Shown here: positions 9,161 to 17,806 of the stretch, one piece after another
Layout of the letters: every line of letters starts with the position of its first letter
Position numbering within the stretch: position 1 is the stretch's first letter
Assembly: GCF_026340465.1 (NCBI RefSeq)
Contig: NZ_JAPEPC010000001.1
Location: forward strand, 7,145,501 to 7,209,500
Length of the DNA stretch: 64,000 nucleotides
Direction of reading: 5' to 3'
From: Streptomyces sp. NBC_01306
Lineage (GTDB): Bacteria; Actinomycetota; Actinomycetes; Streptomycetales; Streptomycetaceae
The notes under the pieces: generated by a model
The model's database searches: none
What the model saw: the letters and a program-made list of their open reading frames with translations, nothing else
Told to the model about the DNA's origin: nothing
Made by a program: the position numbers and the translations under genes

Positions 9161-11035
9161 TCAGTCCGCGGAACGCACCCAGCCGGTCGCCTCGATCCGG
9201 GCCGCGTCCGACGCCCGGGTCTCGTCGAAGACCGTACGGCGGCCGTCCCCGACCATGATGCCGGTGACGTACGCCCCGCGGCCCACGTACAGCTGATCGG
9301 TCGTGTAACGCCAGCGCAGCCGCACCGCCTTGCCGCGCCACGCTGTCAGATCCGCCTCCAGCCGGTGCCAGACGCGGCCCGACCAGCCGTCCACCGAGCC
9401 CGCCGGACGGTTCTCGGGTCGCTGCCCCTCGGCGGTGGTGGAGAAGGGCACCGGCTGCCAGGCCGCACCGGTGTCCGCCGACGCCTCCAGGAACAGGAAG
9501 TCGGCGTGCGGTTCGCTGTCCCACCACACCGAGGCGCCGAGCCGTGCCCGCCCGGACGCCGGGACGACGGCGGGCAGGGTCAGGGTGGCCGTCGTCGCAC
9601 TCGCCATGCCGGAGAACCAGGCCGTACGCCCGTGCGCGGGACGCACCGGCACCGCCCGCGCCAGGCTGTTGCCCGCCTGGACCCGGGGGGCGCTCCCCGT
9701 ACGCCAGTTGCGCACCGGGTGGACCGAGTTGCCCAGCATGATCAGGAAGGAGTCGGTTGACGGGTCGAGCACCAGGCTGGTTCCGGTGAACCCGGTGTGG
9801 CCCGCGGTGCGTGGGGTGGCCATCGCGCCCATGTACCAGTGCTGGTAGAGCTCGAAGCCCAGACCGTGATTGTCGCCCGGGAACGCGGTGTTGAAGTCGG
9901 TGAACAGCAGACCGACGGAGTCGGGACGCAGGATGCGGGCGGGTCCGTACGCGCCGCCGTTCAGCAGGGTGCGGGCGAGCACCGCCAAGTCCCAGGCGCA
10001 GGAGAAGACTCCGGCGTGACCGGCGACCCCGCCGAAACTGTAGGCGTTCTCGTCGTGCACCTCTCCCCAGACCAGCCCGCGGTCGAGGCCCGACCAGGGC
10101 CGCCTGGCGTCCTCGGTGGCCGCGATCCGCGGCTTCCAGGCGGCGGGCGGGTTGTATCGCGTGCGGTGCATCCCGAGCGGTGCGGTGATCCCCTCACGGA
10201 CCAGCACGTCGAGCGTGCGCCCGGTGATCCGCTCCAGGACCAGCTGCAACGAGATGAGGTTGAGGTCGGAGTAGAGATACGCGGTACCGGGGGTGTTGAT
10301 CGGCGCCTCGTTCCACAGCATCCGCAGTCTCCCCTCCCGCGTCGGCTCCTTGTACAGCGCCAGCGTCGCGCGGAATCCGGAGGTGTGCGTGAGGAGCTGG
10401 CGTACCGTCATGTCCCCCTTGCCGGCCGCGCCGAACTCGGGGAGGTACGAGGCGACCTTCGCGGTCAGCTCCAGCGTGCCCCGTTCGATCTGCTGCACCG
10501 CCACGAGGGATGTGAAGAGCTTGGAGACGGAAGCCAGGTCGTAGAGGGTGTCCCGGTCCGCCGCGATCTGCTGGTCCGCGGGGAACTCGACGCCGGTGTC
10601 GGACTTCTCGTCGTACGCCGAGTAACGCACCGCGTGTCCGATGGGCTCGTGCAGCGCTACCGTGCCGCCGCGCCCGGCGAGCAGAACGGCGCCCGCGTAC
10701 CACGGGTGGGTGGGGGAGGGGCCGAGGAACGCCCGGGCGTCGCTGACCAGTTGGCGCAGTGGGTCCGGCAGCAGACCGGCCTGCTCGGCGGTGCCGCGCC
10801 GGAGCGTCGTACGCCCGGAGCCGGAGCCGGAGCCGGAGCCGGAGTTCGAGTTCGGGCCCGAGTTCGGAGCGCCTGGGTCCGCGCCGTGCCCGGATCCGGG
10901 ACCCGCGGCCGGTCCCGCGGCCGCGGCGGCCGGTCCCAGCGGGAGCGAGGCCAGGGCGAGTGCCCCTCCCAGGGCCAGCATTCCGCCGCCCAGCCCGCGC
11001 CTGCTGATGTCCCCGCCCGCCGCGTTGCCGCTCAT
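9161..11035 (-). CDS. Tat-exported serine hydrolase (beta-lactamase/esterase family) with C-terminal beta domain
   Basis: A 624-residue secreted class C beta-lactamase/penicillin-binding-protein-like hydrolase. The N-terminus has a twin-arginine motif (SRRGLGGGML) and a hydrophobic stretch. A Ser/Gly-rich linker follows. The active-site SxxK is in ASVSKLFTS, the YxN-like motif is YSDLN and the KTG-like motif is HTGFTG. About 190 C-terminal residues form an extra beta-rich region (WWDSEPHADFLFLEAS, VRLRWRYTTDQLY) that may bind polysaccharide. The ATG at 11035 is preceded by AAGGAG; an upstream extension in the same frame is ignored. It may act on peptidoglycan peptides or other esters. Confidence 0.82.
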   Translation of the reverse strand: MSGNAAGGDISRRGLGGGMLALGGALALASLPLGPAAAAAGPAAGPGSGHGADPGAPNSGPNSNSGSGSGSGSGRTTLRRGTAEQAGLLPDPLRQLVSDARAFLGPSPTHPWYAGAVLLAGRGGTVALHEPIGHAVRYSAYDEKSDTGVEFPADQQIAADRDTLYDLASVSKLFTSLVAVQQIERGTLELTAKVASYLPEFGAAGKGDMTVRQLLTHTSGFRATLALYKEPTREGRLRMLWNEAPINTPGTAYLYSDLNLISLQLVLERITGRTLDVLVREGITAPLGMHRTRYNPPAAWKPRIAATEDARRPWSGLDRGLVWGEVHDENAYSFGGVAGHAGVFSCAWDLAVLARTLLNGGAYGPARILRPDSVGLLFTDFNTAFPGDNHGLGFELYQHWYMGAMATPRTAGHTGFTGTSLVLDPSTDSFLIMLGNSVHPVRNWRTGSAPRVQAGNSLARAVPVRPAHGRTAWFSGMASATTATLTLPAVVPASGRARLGASVWWDSEPHADFLFLEASADTGAAWQPVPFSTTAEGQRPENRPAGSVDGWSGRVWHRLEADLTAWRGKAVRLRWRYTTDQLYVGRGAYVTGIMVGDGRRTVFDETRASDAARIEATGWVRSAD

Positions 11036-11048
11036 CCCAGCACTCCTT

Positions 11049-11089
11049 GAAAGTATCTTTCGGGGCCTTGATCGACTGCGGAAACTTTC
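11049..11089. promoter_or_regulatory. Paired GAAAG/CTTTC dyads upstream of the serine hydrolase gene
   Basis: Just upstream of the serine hydrolase ribosome-binding site lies GAAAGTATCTTTC (11049-11061), a five-base inverted repeat around three bases. A second dyad, GAAACTTTC, lies at 11081-11089. Their spacing of about three helical turns suggests binding of a dimeric regulator. SIS-domain (RpiR-type) regulators of amino-sugar genes often bind such GAAA/TTTC dyads, but that assignment is inference. Confidence 0.4.
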
Positions 11090-11146
11090 TGCCATCGGTG
11101 CGGGGGTGTCAACCCTCGTACCGCGTGTCCCCGGCGCTCCAAAGAA

Positions 11147-11163
11147 TCTGACACAGCATCAGA
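11147..11163. promoter_or_regulatory. Palindromic operator TCTGA-N7-TCAGA
   Basis: TCTGACACAGCATCAGA has perfect five-base arms around seven bases. It lies 44 bases before the nitronate monooxygenase start. The same architecture occurs at 41125-41141 before the crotonase/acyl-CoA synthetase pair, which suggests one shared regulator. TetR-family proteins are typical for such genes, but none in this window is an obvious match. Confidence 0.5.
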
Positions 11164-11206
11164 AAATCTCTTCCCTCGGCTGCTCCGCTGGGGCATCCTG
11201 CGCCCC

Positions 11207-12313
11207 ATGGAGACGGAGCTGAGCAAGAAACTGGGGATCGAGCACGCAATCTTCGGCTTCACGCCCTTTCCCGCCGTGGCCGCCGCCATCACCCGGGCCG
11301 GCGGATTCGGGGTACTCGGAGCGGTCCGGTACACCGCCCCCGACGAACTGGCGCGTGATCTCGACTGGATGCAGGAGCACACCGGCGGGCTGCCGTACGG
11401 CCTCGACGTCGTCATGCCCGCGAAAAAGGTGGAGGGGGTGACGGAGGCCGAGGTCGAGGCGATGATCCCGGAGGGGCACCGCCGGTTCGTGGAGGAGACC
11501 CTCGCCAAACACGGGGTTCCCGCGTGGCCCGAGGGGGAACCTTCCGGCTGGCGGATCACCGGGTGGATGGAACAGGTCGCCCGCAACCAGCTCGACGTCG
11601 CCTTCGACTATCCGATCAAACTGCTCGCCAACGCCCTCGGCTCGCCGCCCGCCGACGTCATCGAACGCGCCCACCGCCACGATGTCCTGGTTGCGGCACT
11701 GGCCGGCAGCGCCAAGCACGCCCGCCGCCATGCCGAGGCCGGCATCGACATCGTCGTGGCCCAGGGGTACGAGGCGGGCGGCCACACCGGGGACATCGCC
11801 TCCATGGTGCTGACACCCGACGTGGTCGACGCCGTGTCCCCGCTGCCGGTGCTGGCCGCCGGCGGGATCGGCAGCGGGGAGCAGATCGCCGCCGGTATCG
11901 CGCTCGGCGCCCAGGGCGTCTGGCTCGGCTCGCTCTGGCTCACCACGACCGAGGCCGAGATGCACTCCCGCGCCCTCACCCAAAAGCTCATCGAGGCGGG
12001 CTCCGGCGACACCGTGCGCTCCCGCGCGCTCACCGGAAAACCCGCCCGTCAGCTCCGTACCGAATGGACCGACGCCTGGGACGACCCCGCAGGGCCCGGC
12101 ACTCTGCCCATGCCGCTCCAGGGTCTGCTCGTCGCCGACGCGGTCTCCCGGATCCAGAAGTACGAGGTCGCGCCACTGCTCGGCACCCCGGTGGGCCAGA
12201 TCGTCGGCCGGATGAACTCCGAACGCGGTGTCCAGGAGGTCTTCGACGAGCTGACCCGCGGCTTCGAGCGGGCCGTCGACCGGATCAACCGCATCGCAGG
12301 ACGGAGTCACTGA
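11207..12313 (+). CDS. Nitronate monooxygenase-like flavoprotein
   Basis: A 368-residue TIM-barrel FMN enzyme of the nitronate monooxygenase/2-nitropropane dioxygenase family. Characteristic segments are ITRAGGFGVLGA near the N-terminus, VAQGYEAGGHTGD (with the usual catalytic-region His) and PVLAAGGIGSGEQIAAGIALGAQGVWLG, which binds the FMN phosphate. In actinobacteria such proteins commonly sit in lipid or steroid degradation clusters and may act on CoA-linked substrates rather than nitronates. The stop overlaps the ATG of the acyl-CoA synthetase (TGATG), so the pair is co-translated. No clear ribosome-binding site is seen, so the mRNA may be leaderless. Confidence 0.82.
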   Translation: METELSKKLGIEHAIFGFTPFPAVAAAITRAGGFGVLGAVRYTAPDELARDLDWMQEHTGGLPYGLDVVMPAKKVEGVTEAEVEAMIPEGHRRFVEETLAKHGVPAWPEGEPSGWRITGWMEQVARNQLDVAFDYPIKLLANALGSPPADVIERAHRHDVLVAALAGSAKHARRHAEAGIDIVVAQGYEAGGHTGDIASMVLTPDVVDAVSPLPVLAAGGIGSGEQIAAGIALGAQGVWLGSLWLTTTEAEMHSRALTQKLIEAGSGDTVRSRALTGKPARQLRTEWTDAWDDPAGPGTLPMPLQGLLVADAVSRIQKYEVAPLLGTPVGQIVGRMNSERGVQEVFDELTRGFERAVDRINRIAGRSH

Positions 12314-13875
12314 TGGCAGCCAAGGACAGCGGAACCCCCAACGGCTTCTGGGCCCAGGCCACCGCCGACCCCGGCCGCACGGTCGTGATCGCACCCGACG
12401 GCGAGGAGTGGACCGCCGGACGGCTGCACACGGCCGTCAACCAGCTGGTGCACGGACTGCGCGCCGCCGGTCTGGAGCGCGGGGACGCCTTCGCGGTCGT
12501 CCTGCCGAACAGCGTCGAGTTGCTCACCGCGTATCTGGCCGCCTCGCAGGCCGGTCTCTATCTGGTCCCGGTCAACCACCACTTCGTGGGTCCTGAGATC
12601 GCCTGGATCGTCTCCGACTCGGGGGCCAAGGTCCTCATCGCCCACGAGCGGTTCGCCGAAGCGGCGACCACAGCGGCGGACGAAGCCGGGCTCCCCGCGA
12701 CCCACCGGTACGCGGTCGGCGCCATACCGGGCTTCCGTCCCTACGGCGAACTCCCCGGCGGCCAGCCGGGATCCGTACCGGAGGACCGCACTCTCGGCTG
12801 GGTGATGAACTACACCTCGGGCACCACCGGACGGCCCCGCGGCATCCGCCGGCCGCTGTCCGGCAAGCTGCCCGAGGAGACCTACCTCGGCGGGTTCCTC
12901 GGGATCTTCGGGATCAAGCCCTTCGACGGCAACGTCCACCTCGTCTGCTCGCCGCTCTACCACACCGCCGTGCTCCAGTTCGCCGGCGCTGCCCTGCACA
13001 TCGGCCACCCCCTGGTCCTGATGGACAAGTGGACGCCCGAGGAGATGCTGCGCGCCATCGACGCGCACGGATGCACGCACACGCACATGGTCCCGACCCA
13101 GTTCCACCGCCTCCTCGCCCTGCCGGACGAGGTCAAGGGGCGGTACGACGTGACGTCGATGCGCCATGCCATCCACGGCGCCGCGCCCTGCCCCGACCAC
13201 GTCAAGCGGGCGATGATCGAGTGGTGGGGCCACTGCGTCGAGGAGTACTACGCGGCCAGCGAGGGCGGCGGCGCCTTCGCCACGGCCGAGGACTGGCTGA
13301 AGAAGCCGGGCACCGTCGGCAAGGCCTGGCCCATCAGCGAACTCGCCATCCACGACGACGACGGCAACCGGCTGCCGCCCGGCGAACTCGGCACCGTCTA
13401 CATGAAGATGTCCACCGGCGGCTTCAGCTACCACAAGGACGAGGCCAAGACGGCGAAGAACCGCATCGGCGACTTCTTCACCGTCGGCGATCTGGGCCTG
13501 CTCGACGAGGACGGCTACCTCTTCCTCCGCGACCGCAAGATCGACATGATCATCTCCGGCGGGGTCAACATCTACCCGGCCGAGATCGAGTCCGCGCTGC
13601 TCACCCACCCCGCGGTCGCCGACGCCGCGGCCTTCGGCATCCCGCACACCGACTGGGGCGAGGAGGTCAAGGCCGTCATCGAACCGGCCGAGGGCGCCGA
13701 GCCAGGCGATGCGCTCGCCGCCGAGATCCTCGCCCACTGCGAGTCCCGGCTCGCCGGGTACAAACGCCCCAGGACCGTCGACTTCATCGAGACGATGCCG
13801 CGCGACCCCAACGGCAAGCTCTACAAGCGGCGGCTGCGCGAACCGTACTGGGAGGGCCACGAGCGCGCCGTCTGA
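12313..13875 (+). CDS. Acyl-CoA synthetase (AMP-forming)
   Basis: A 520-residue adenylate-forming ligase. The phosphate loop reads MNYTSGTTGRPRGI, the A5 region EYYAASEGGG, the hinge motif DRKIDMIISGGVNIYPAEIE, and the C-terminal catalytic lysine is in PRDPNGKLYKRRL. It activates a carboxylic acid as the CoA thioester. It is coupled to the nitronate monooxygenase gene by a one-base overlap. The substrate class (fatty acid or steroid-type side chain) cannot be read from sequence. Confidence 0.9.
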   Translation: MAAKDSGTPNGFWAQATADPGRTVVIAPDGEEWTAGRLHTAVNQLVHGLRAAGLERGDAFAVVLPNSVELLTAYLAASQAGLYLVPVNHHFVGPEIAWIVSDSGAKVLIAHERFAEAATTAADEAGLPATHRYAVGAIPGFRPYGELPGGQPGSVPEDRTLGWVMNYTSGTTGRPRGIRRPLSGKLPEETYLGGFLGIFGIKPFDGNVHLVCSPLYHTAVLQFAGAALHIGHPLVLMDKWTPEEMLRAIDAHGCTHTHMVPTQFHRLLALPDEVKGRYDVTSMRHAIHGAAPCPDHVKRAMIEWWGHCVEEYYAASEGGGAFATAEDWLKKPGTVGKAWPISELAIHDDDGNRLPPGELGTVYMKMSTGGFSYHKDEAKTAKNRIGDFFTVGDLGLLDEDGYLFLRDRKIDMIISGGVNIYPAEIESALLTHPAVADAAAFGIPHTDWGEEVKAVIEPAEGAEPGDALAAEILAHCESRLAGYKRPRTVDFIETMPRDPNGKLYKRRLREPYWEGHERAV

Positions 13876-13958
13876 CCTCTCCGGGCGGAGCCCTGCCGTC
13901 CCGCCCGGCAGGGCGGGCTCGCCGGGCAGCCGCTGATCATCTCTGCCAGCGTGGCCCC

Positions 13959-15056
13959 ATGAGAGCGCCGAACCGGGCCCTGGCGGCACAGTGGACCACC
14001 GCGGTCCCCGTGGTCGCTGTCGTGGCCCTGATCCTCAGCTGGGGCCGCGATCTGCCGGTCTTCGCCGTGGTCCTGGTGGCGCTCTGCCTGGCCGGAGCGG
14101 TGCTGGCCGCCGTGCACCACGCCGAGGTGATCGCCCACCGGGTGGGGGAACCCTTCGGGTCACTGGTGCTGGCGGTCGCCGTCACCGTCATCGAGGTGGC
14201 GCTCATCGTCACACTGATGGCCGACGGCGGCTCCAAGTACTCCTCACTCGCCCGGGACACCGTCTTCGCCGCGGTGATGATCACCTGCAACGGGATCGTG
14301 GGTCTCTCCCTGCTCGTCGGCGCGGTACGCCGCGGGGTCGCCGTCTTCAACGCCGAGGGATCGGGCACCGCGCTGTCCGCCGTGGCGGCGCTCGCGACCC
14401 TCACTCTGGTCCTGCCGACGTTCACCAGGACGCCGGGACCGGAGTTCAGCGGCCCGCAGCTGGCCTTCGCCGCCATCGCCTCACTCTGCCTGTACGGCCT
14501 CTTCGTCGCCGTCCAGACGGTGCGTCACCGGGACTACTTCCTGCCCGTCACCCAGGAGGGCGAGATCCAGGACGAGGACGGCCACGCGGCGCCGCCCGGC
14601 CGACGGGCCGCCCTGCTCAGCCTCGGGCTGCTGCTGGTCGCGCTGATCGCCGTGGTGGGCAACGCGAAAGCCATCTCGCCGACCCTGGAGTCGGGCGTCG
14701 CCGCGGCAGGGCTGCCCCACGCGGTCGTCGGCGTGGTGATCGCGCTGCTCGTGCTGCTGCCCGAGACGCTCGCCGCGGTACGGGCGGCGCGCCGCGACCG
14801 TGTCCAGACCAGCCTCAATCTGGGGCTCGGCTCGGCCATGGCGAGCATCGGACTGACGATCCCCGCCATCGCGCTGGCCTCGGTCTGGCTCACCGGCCCG
14901 CTGCTGCTCGGCCTCGGAGCCACCCATATGGTGCTGCTCGCGCTGACCGTCGTGGTCGGCGCGCTGACCATCGTCCCCGGCCGGGCGACCTTGATGCAGG
15001 GCGGCATCCACCTCGCGATCTTCGCCGCCTTCGTCTTCCTGGCCGTCAGCCCCTGA
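13959..15056 (+). CDS. Calcium:proton antiporter-like protein (CaCA/ChaA type)
   Basis: A 365-residue integral membrane protein with about eleven hydrophobic segments in two homologous halves. The cation-binding repeats are recognisable: VAVTVIEVALIVTLM in the first half and VALLVLLPETLAAVRAA with GLTIPAIALASVW in the second. The family exports Ca2+ or Na+/K+ in exchange for protons. The ATG at 13959 is used; upstream sequence in frame belongs to the end of the acyl-CoA synthetase region. It may be an independent unit. Confidence 0.8.
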   Translation: MRAPNRALAAQWTTAVPVVAVVALILSWGRDLPVFAVVLVALCLAGAVLAAVHHAEVIAHRVGEPFGSLVLAVAVTVIEVALIVTLMADGGSKYSSLARDTVFAAVMITCNGIVGLSLLVGAVRRGVAVFNAEGSGTALSAVAALATLTLVLPTFTRTPGPEFSGPQLAFAAIASLCLYGLFVAVQTVRHRDYFLPVTQEGEIQDEDGHAAPPGRRAALLSLGLLLVALIAVVGNAKAISPTLESGVAAAGLPHAVVGVVIALLVLLPETLAAVRAARRDRVQTSLNLGLGSAMASIGLTIPAIALASVWLTGPLLLGLGATHMVLLALTVVVGALTIVPGRATLMQGGIHLAIFAAFVFLAVSP

Positions 15057-15167
15057 GCCGGGGCGCGCTGTCGCCGGGAGCCGACGGCCGGCCCCTGGTG
15101 GTCCCGCCGTTCACCCACCCGGGACGGCTCCCTTGACCGGGCCCCCGGTGAACCGCAGGATCACGCC

Positions 15168-16709
15168 ATGACACAGGACCACGCCACGACACAGGCCACG
15201 ACAGGTGTACGCGCCAGCACGGTCGACGGAATCCTGCGCCGCAGCGCGCGGCGGGTGCCCGGGCGTACCGCGGTCCGGTACGGGGACCGCTCCTGGACCT
15301 ACGCGGCCCTCGACGAGGCCGTCAGCACGGCGGCCGCCGTCCTGACAGCACGCGGGCTGCGGACCGGCGACCGGGTCGCCTCCTACGGCAACAACTCGGA
15401 CGTCTACCTCATCGGCTTCCTCGCCTGCGCCCGGGCCGGGCTGATCCATGTCCCGGTGAACCAGAACCTTTCGGGTGACGAACTGGCCTACATCCTGGGC
15501 CAGTCGGGCAGCGCGCTGGTACTCGCCGACCCCGGCCTCGCCGACGCCGTACCGGACGGGTTCCCGGTGCTCCTGCTGCGCGGGGGCGACGACTCGCTGC
15601 TGACCGCGCTCGGCGCTCCCCGGTCCTTCACCCCCGAGCGCCCGCCCGGCTCCGAGGACCTGGTGCAGCTGCTCTACACCTCGGGCACCACCGCACTCGC
15701 CAAGGGCGCGATGATGACGCACCGGGCGCTCGTCCACGAGTACGTCAGCGCCATCACCGCCCTCGGCCTTCAGGAGTCGGACCGGCCGCTGCACGCGCTG
15801 CCGCTGTACCACTCGGCCCAGCTGCACGTCTTTCTGCTGCCGTATCTGGCGGTGGGCGCCGAGAACACGATCCTGGACGCCCCGGACGCGGCCGAGGTGT
15901 TCCGGCTGGTCGAGGCCGGGCTCGCGGACACGCTCTTCGCGCCGCCCACCGTGTGGATCGGCTTCTCGCACCACCCCGGCTTCGCCACCCGCGATCTGAG
16001 CGGGCTGCGCAAGGCGTTCTACGGCGCGTCGATCATGCCGGTACCCGTCCTGGAACGCCTGCGGGAGCGGCTGCCCGGTCTGGCCTTCCACAACTGTTTC
16101 GGCCAGAGCGAGATCGGCCCGCTGGCCATGGTCCTGGGGCCGGACGAGCACGAGGGGCGGATGGACTCCTGCGGCCGGCCCGTTCTCTTCGTGGAGGCCA
16201 TGGTGGTCGACGAGAACGGCGACGAGGTACCCGACGGCACGGCGGGCGAAGTCGTCTACCGCTCACCGCAGTTGTGCGAGGGCTACTGGGGCAAGCCCGA
16301 GGAGACCGCGGAAGCCTTCCGCGACGGGTGGTTCCACTCCGGCGATCTCGCGGTGCGCGACGCCCAGGGGTACTTCACCGTGGTCGACCGGCTGAAGGAC
16401 GTCATCAACTCCGGAGGCGTACTGGTCGCCTCACGCCAGGTCGAGGACGCGCTCTACACCCACCCCGGGGTCACCGAGGCAGCGGTCGTCGGACTGCCCG
16501 ACGACCGCTGGATCGAGGCGGTCACGGCCGTGGTCGTGGTGTGCGACGAGATCACCGAGGCCGAACTGCTCGCCCACGCCCGCGCATCCCTCCCGCACTT
16601 CAAGGCCCCGAAGCGGGTCCTGTTCGTGGACTCGCTGCCGCGGAACGCCAGCGGGAAGATCCTCAAGCGCGAGCTGCGGGACCGCTTCGCGGATCCACGA
16701 TCCGTTTGA
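15168..16709 (+). CDS. Long-chain acyl-CoA synthetase (FadD-type)
   Basis: A 513-residue adenylate-forming ligase with phosphate loop LYTSGTTALAKGAMM, HNCFGQSEIGP (A5), the DGWFHSGDLAVRD aspartate, DRLKDVINSGGVLV (hinge) and the C-terminal lysine in PRNASGKILKREL. Fatty acids or related acids are likely substrates. The last codons (after RDRF) are shared with a reverse-strand remnant of the phenylacetate-CoA ligase 3' end (16663-16745), so the C-terminus overlaps an ancient convergent gene end. Confidence 0.9.
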   Translation: MTQDHATTQATTGVRASTVDGILRRSARRVPGRTAVRYGDRSWTYAALDEAVSTAAAVLTARGLRTGDRVASYGNNSDVYLIGFLACARAGLIHVPVNQNLSGDELAYILGQSGSALVLADPGLADAVPDGFPVLLLRGGDDSLLTALGAPRSFTPERPPGSEDLVQLLYTSGTTALAKGAMMTHRALVHEYVSAITALGLQESDRPLHALPLYHSAQLHVFLLPYLAVGAENTILDAPDAAEVFRLVEAGLADTLFAPPTVWIGFSHHPGFATRDLSGLRKAFYGASIMPVPVLERLRERLPGLAFHNCFGQSEIGPLAMVLGPDEHEGRMDSCGRPVLFVEAMVVDENGDEVPDGTAGEVVYRSPQLCEGYWGKPEETAEAFRDGWFHSGDLAVRDAQGYFTVVDRLKDVINSGGVLVASRQVEDALYTHPGVTEAAVVGLPDDRWIEAVTAVVVVCDEITEAELLAHARASLPHFKAPKRVLFVDSLPRNASGKILKRELRDRFADPRSV

Positions 16710-16745
16710 ACGTGCCCGCCGGCCGTTCGAGCGTTTCGGGGTCAA
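16663..16745 (-). pseudogene. Remnant 3' end of a phenylacetate-CoA ligase gene
   Basis: Read on the minus strand, this stretch encodes DPETLERPAGTFKRIVD followed by PRSGPAARA and a TGA stop at 16663-16665. The intact phenylacetate-CoA ligase at 33926-35236 ends DPETLERSVGKFKRIVD then LRSGPVESPRGA. Over 51 aligned bases I count 42 identities. Similarity stops abruptly around 16745. The remnant overlaps the last 15 codons of the acyl-CoA synthetase gene. It is in the same orientation as the intact gene 17 kb away and marks the left edge of a probable insertion. Confidence 0.8.
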
Positions 16746-16759
16746 GCCGGCAACTTTCC

Positions 16760-16801
16760 AGGGCGATGCCGGGTTCGAGCAGGGCGATGCCGGGTTCGAG
16801 C
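16760..16801. repeat. Two exact tandem copies of a 21-bp unit
   Basis: The 21-base unit beginning AGGGCGATGCCGGG and ending TTCGAGC occurs twice without a gap, immediately beyond the phenylacetate-CoA ligase remnant. It lies in noncoding sequence between that remnant and the arsI-like gene. It may be a junction scar of the insertion. Confidence 0.75.
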
Positions 16802-16855
16802 CGGCGACCTTCGAGAGCAGCGCCAGGTCATCTCACAGTCCAGGAGGGCGATGAG

Positions 16856-17329
16856 TCAGCTGCCGCATGCGCAACCAGCTGCTGCAGGGGAGGGATCCGT
16901 AGGAGCGGGCTCGCTGCTGCAGCACGCGTTGCCCTCCAAGACAGGACTCTTGCCCAGCTGGTCTGCGTCGGCCTTGACAACGTAGACCTCCCACGGCTCC
17001 TTGCCGGGGGCGTGCACCCACACCTTGTCCTGTAGGGCGTAGCAGCACGAGGTGTCGTTCTCCTCGAAGGTGGCCAGGCCGGCGTCCTTGAGACGAGTCG
17101 TTGCGGCGGTCACCTGCTCGGTGGCTTCCACCTCTACGCCGAGGTGGTCGAGGCGGGTCTCCTGTCCGGGCTCGCCCTCGATCAGGACGAGCTTGAGCGG
17201 CGGCTCCGTAATGGCGAAGTTGGCGTATCCCGCACGCCGCTTGGACGGTTCGGTGCCGAACAGCTTCGAGTAGAAGGTCACCGACGCTTCAAGGTCGCTG
17301 ACGCGCAGGGCGAGCTGTGCACGGGACAT
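16856..17329 (-). CDS. ArsI/CadI-family glyoxalase-fold metal resistance protein
   Basis: A 157-residue vicinal-oxygen-chelate protein of the ArsI/CadI family. ArsI members cleave the carbon-arsenic bond of trivalent organoarsenicals. The N-terminal half has LALRVSDLEASVTFYSKLFG and the metal-ligand region LDHLGVEV. The vicinal cysteine pair of ArsI enzymes is present in NDTSCCYALQDKVWV. The C-terminal tail is rich in Cys (NACCSSEP and CACGS), as often seen in actinobacterial members. It is divergent from arsR across the operator at 17363-17387. An upstream in-frame extension of 107 codons is not real. Confidence 0.85.
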   Translation of the reverse strand: MSRAQLALRVSDLEASVTFYSKLFGTEPSKRRAGYANFAITEPPLKLVLIEGEPGQETRLDHLGVEVEATEQVTAATTRLKDAGLATFEENDTSCCYALQDKVWVHAPGKEPWEVYVVKADADQLGKSPVLEGNACCSSEPAPTDPSPAAAGCACGS

Positions 17330-17362
17330 GGCAGGGCTCCGATCGGCTGTATTGAGGTCTGT

Positions 17363-17387
17363 CGATTCAAGGTTGCATCTTGAATCG
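17363..17387. promoter_or_regulatory. ArsR operator (9-bp inverted repeat)
   Basis: CGATTCAAG at 17363-17371 and its exact complement CTTGAATCG at 17379-17387 flank seven bases. The site sits between the divergent arsI-like and arsR genes, 21 bases before the arsR start, where an autoregulatory ArsR dimer would bind. Confidence 0.7.
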
Positions 17388-17407
17388 ATGGACGTCAACA
17401 TAGAAGC

Positions 17408-17806
17408 ATGTCGAAACAAGAGCTTGCGGTGCTCGGCCAGACCGACGAGACCGGCGCCTGCTGCCCCGGGCTGCTGACCGCTCCCCTCGACGAGGGACAG
17501 GCCGTGGAACTGGCGAAGGTCTTCAAGGCGCTGGGCGACCCGGTGCGGTTGCGCCTGCTGTCGCTGATCGCCTCGCGCGCCGGCGGCGAGGTCTGCGTCT
17601 GCGACCTGACCCCCGCCTTTGAGCTGTCGCAGCCGACGATCTCGCATCACCTCAAGCTGCTTCGGCAGGCCGGCCTCATCGACTGCGAGCGCCGCGGTAC
17701 GTGGGTCTACTACTGGCTGCTGCCCGAGATGACCGACCGCCTCGCAGGCGTCCTGACCCGCCCCGCCGGCGAACCCCTGCCCACGCCCGCCGAGGTGACC
17801 GCGTGA
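17408..17806 (+). CDS. arsR: ArsR-family arsenite-responsive repressor
   Basis: A 132-residue winged-helix repressor. The helix-turn-helix reads ELSQPTISHHLKLLRQAGLI. It has two potential As(III) sites: the classical CVCDL pair (Cys63 and Cys65) at the start of the recognition region, and an N-terminal vicinal pair (Cys18-Cys19 in GACCPG) like that of Corynebacterium ArsR proteins. It should repress arsI and its own operon until arsenite binds. Its stop overlaps the GTG of the ACR3 gene. Confidence 0.9.
   Translation: MSKQELAVLGQTDETGACCPGLLTAPLDEGQAVELAKVFKALGDPVRLRLLSLIASRAGGEVCVCDLTPAFELSQPTISHHLKLLRQAGLIDCERRGTWVYYWLLPEMTDRLAGVLTRPAGEPLPTPAEVTA

Noticed and set aside
10817..10843. GGAGCC hexanucleotide repeat
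   Set aside because: It encodes a Ser/Gly linker of the serine hydrolase; length variation would be in frame and is not evidence of a switch.
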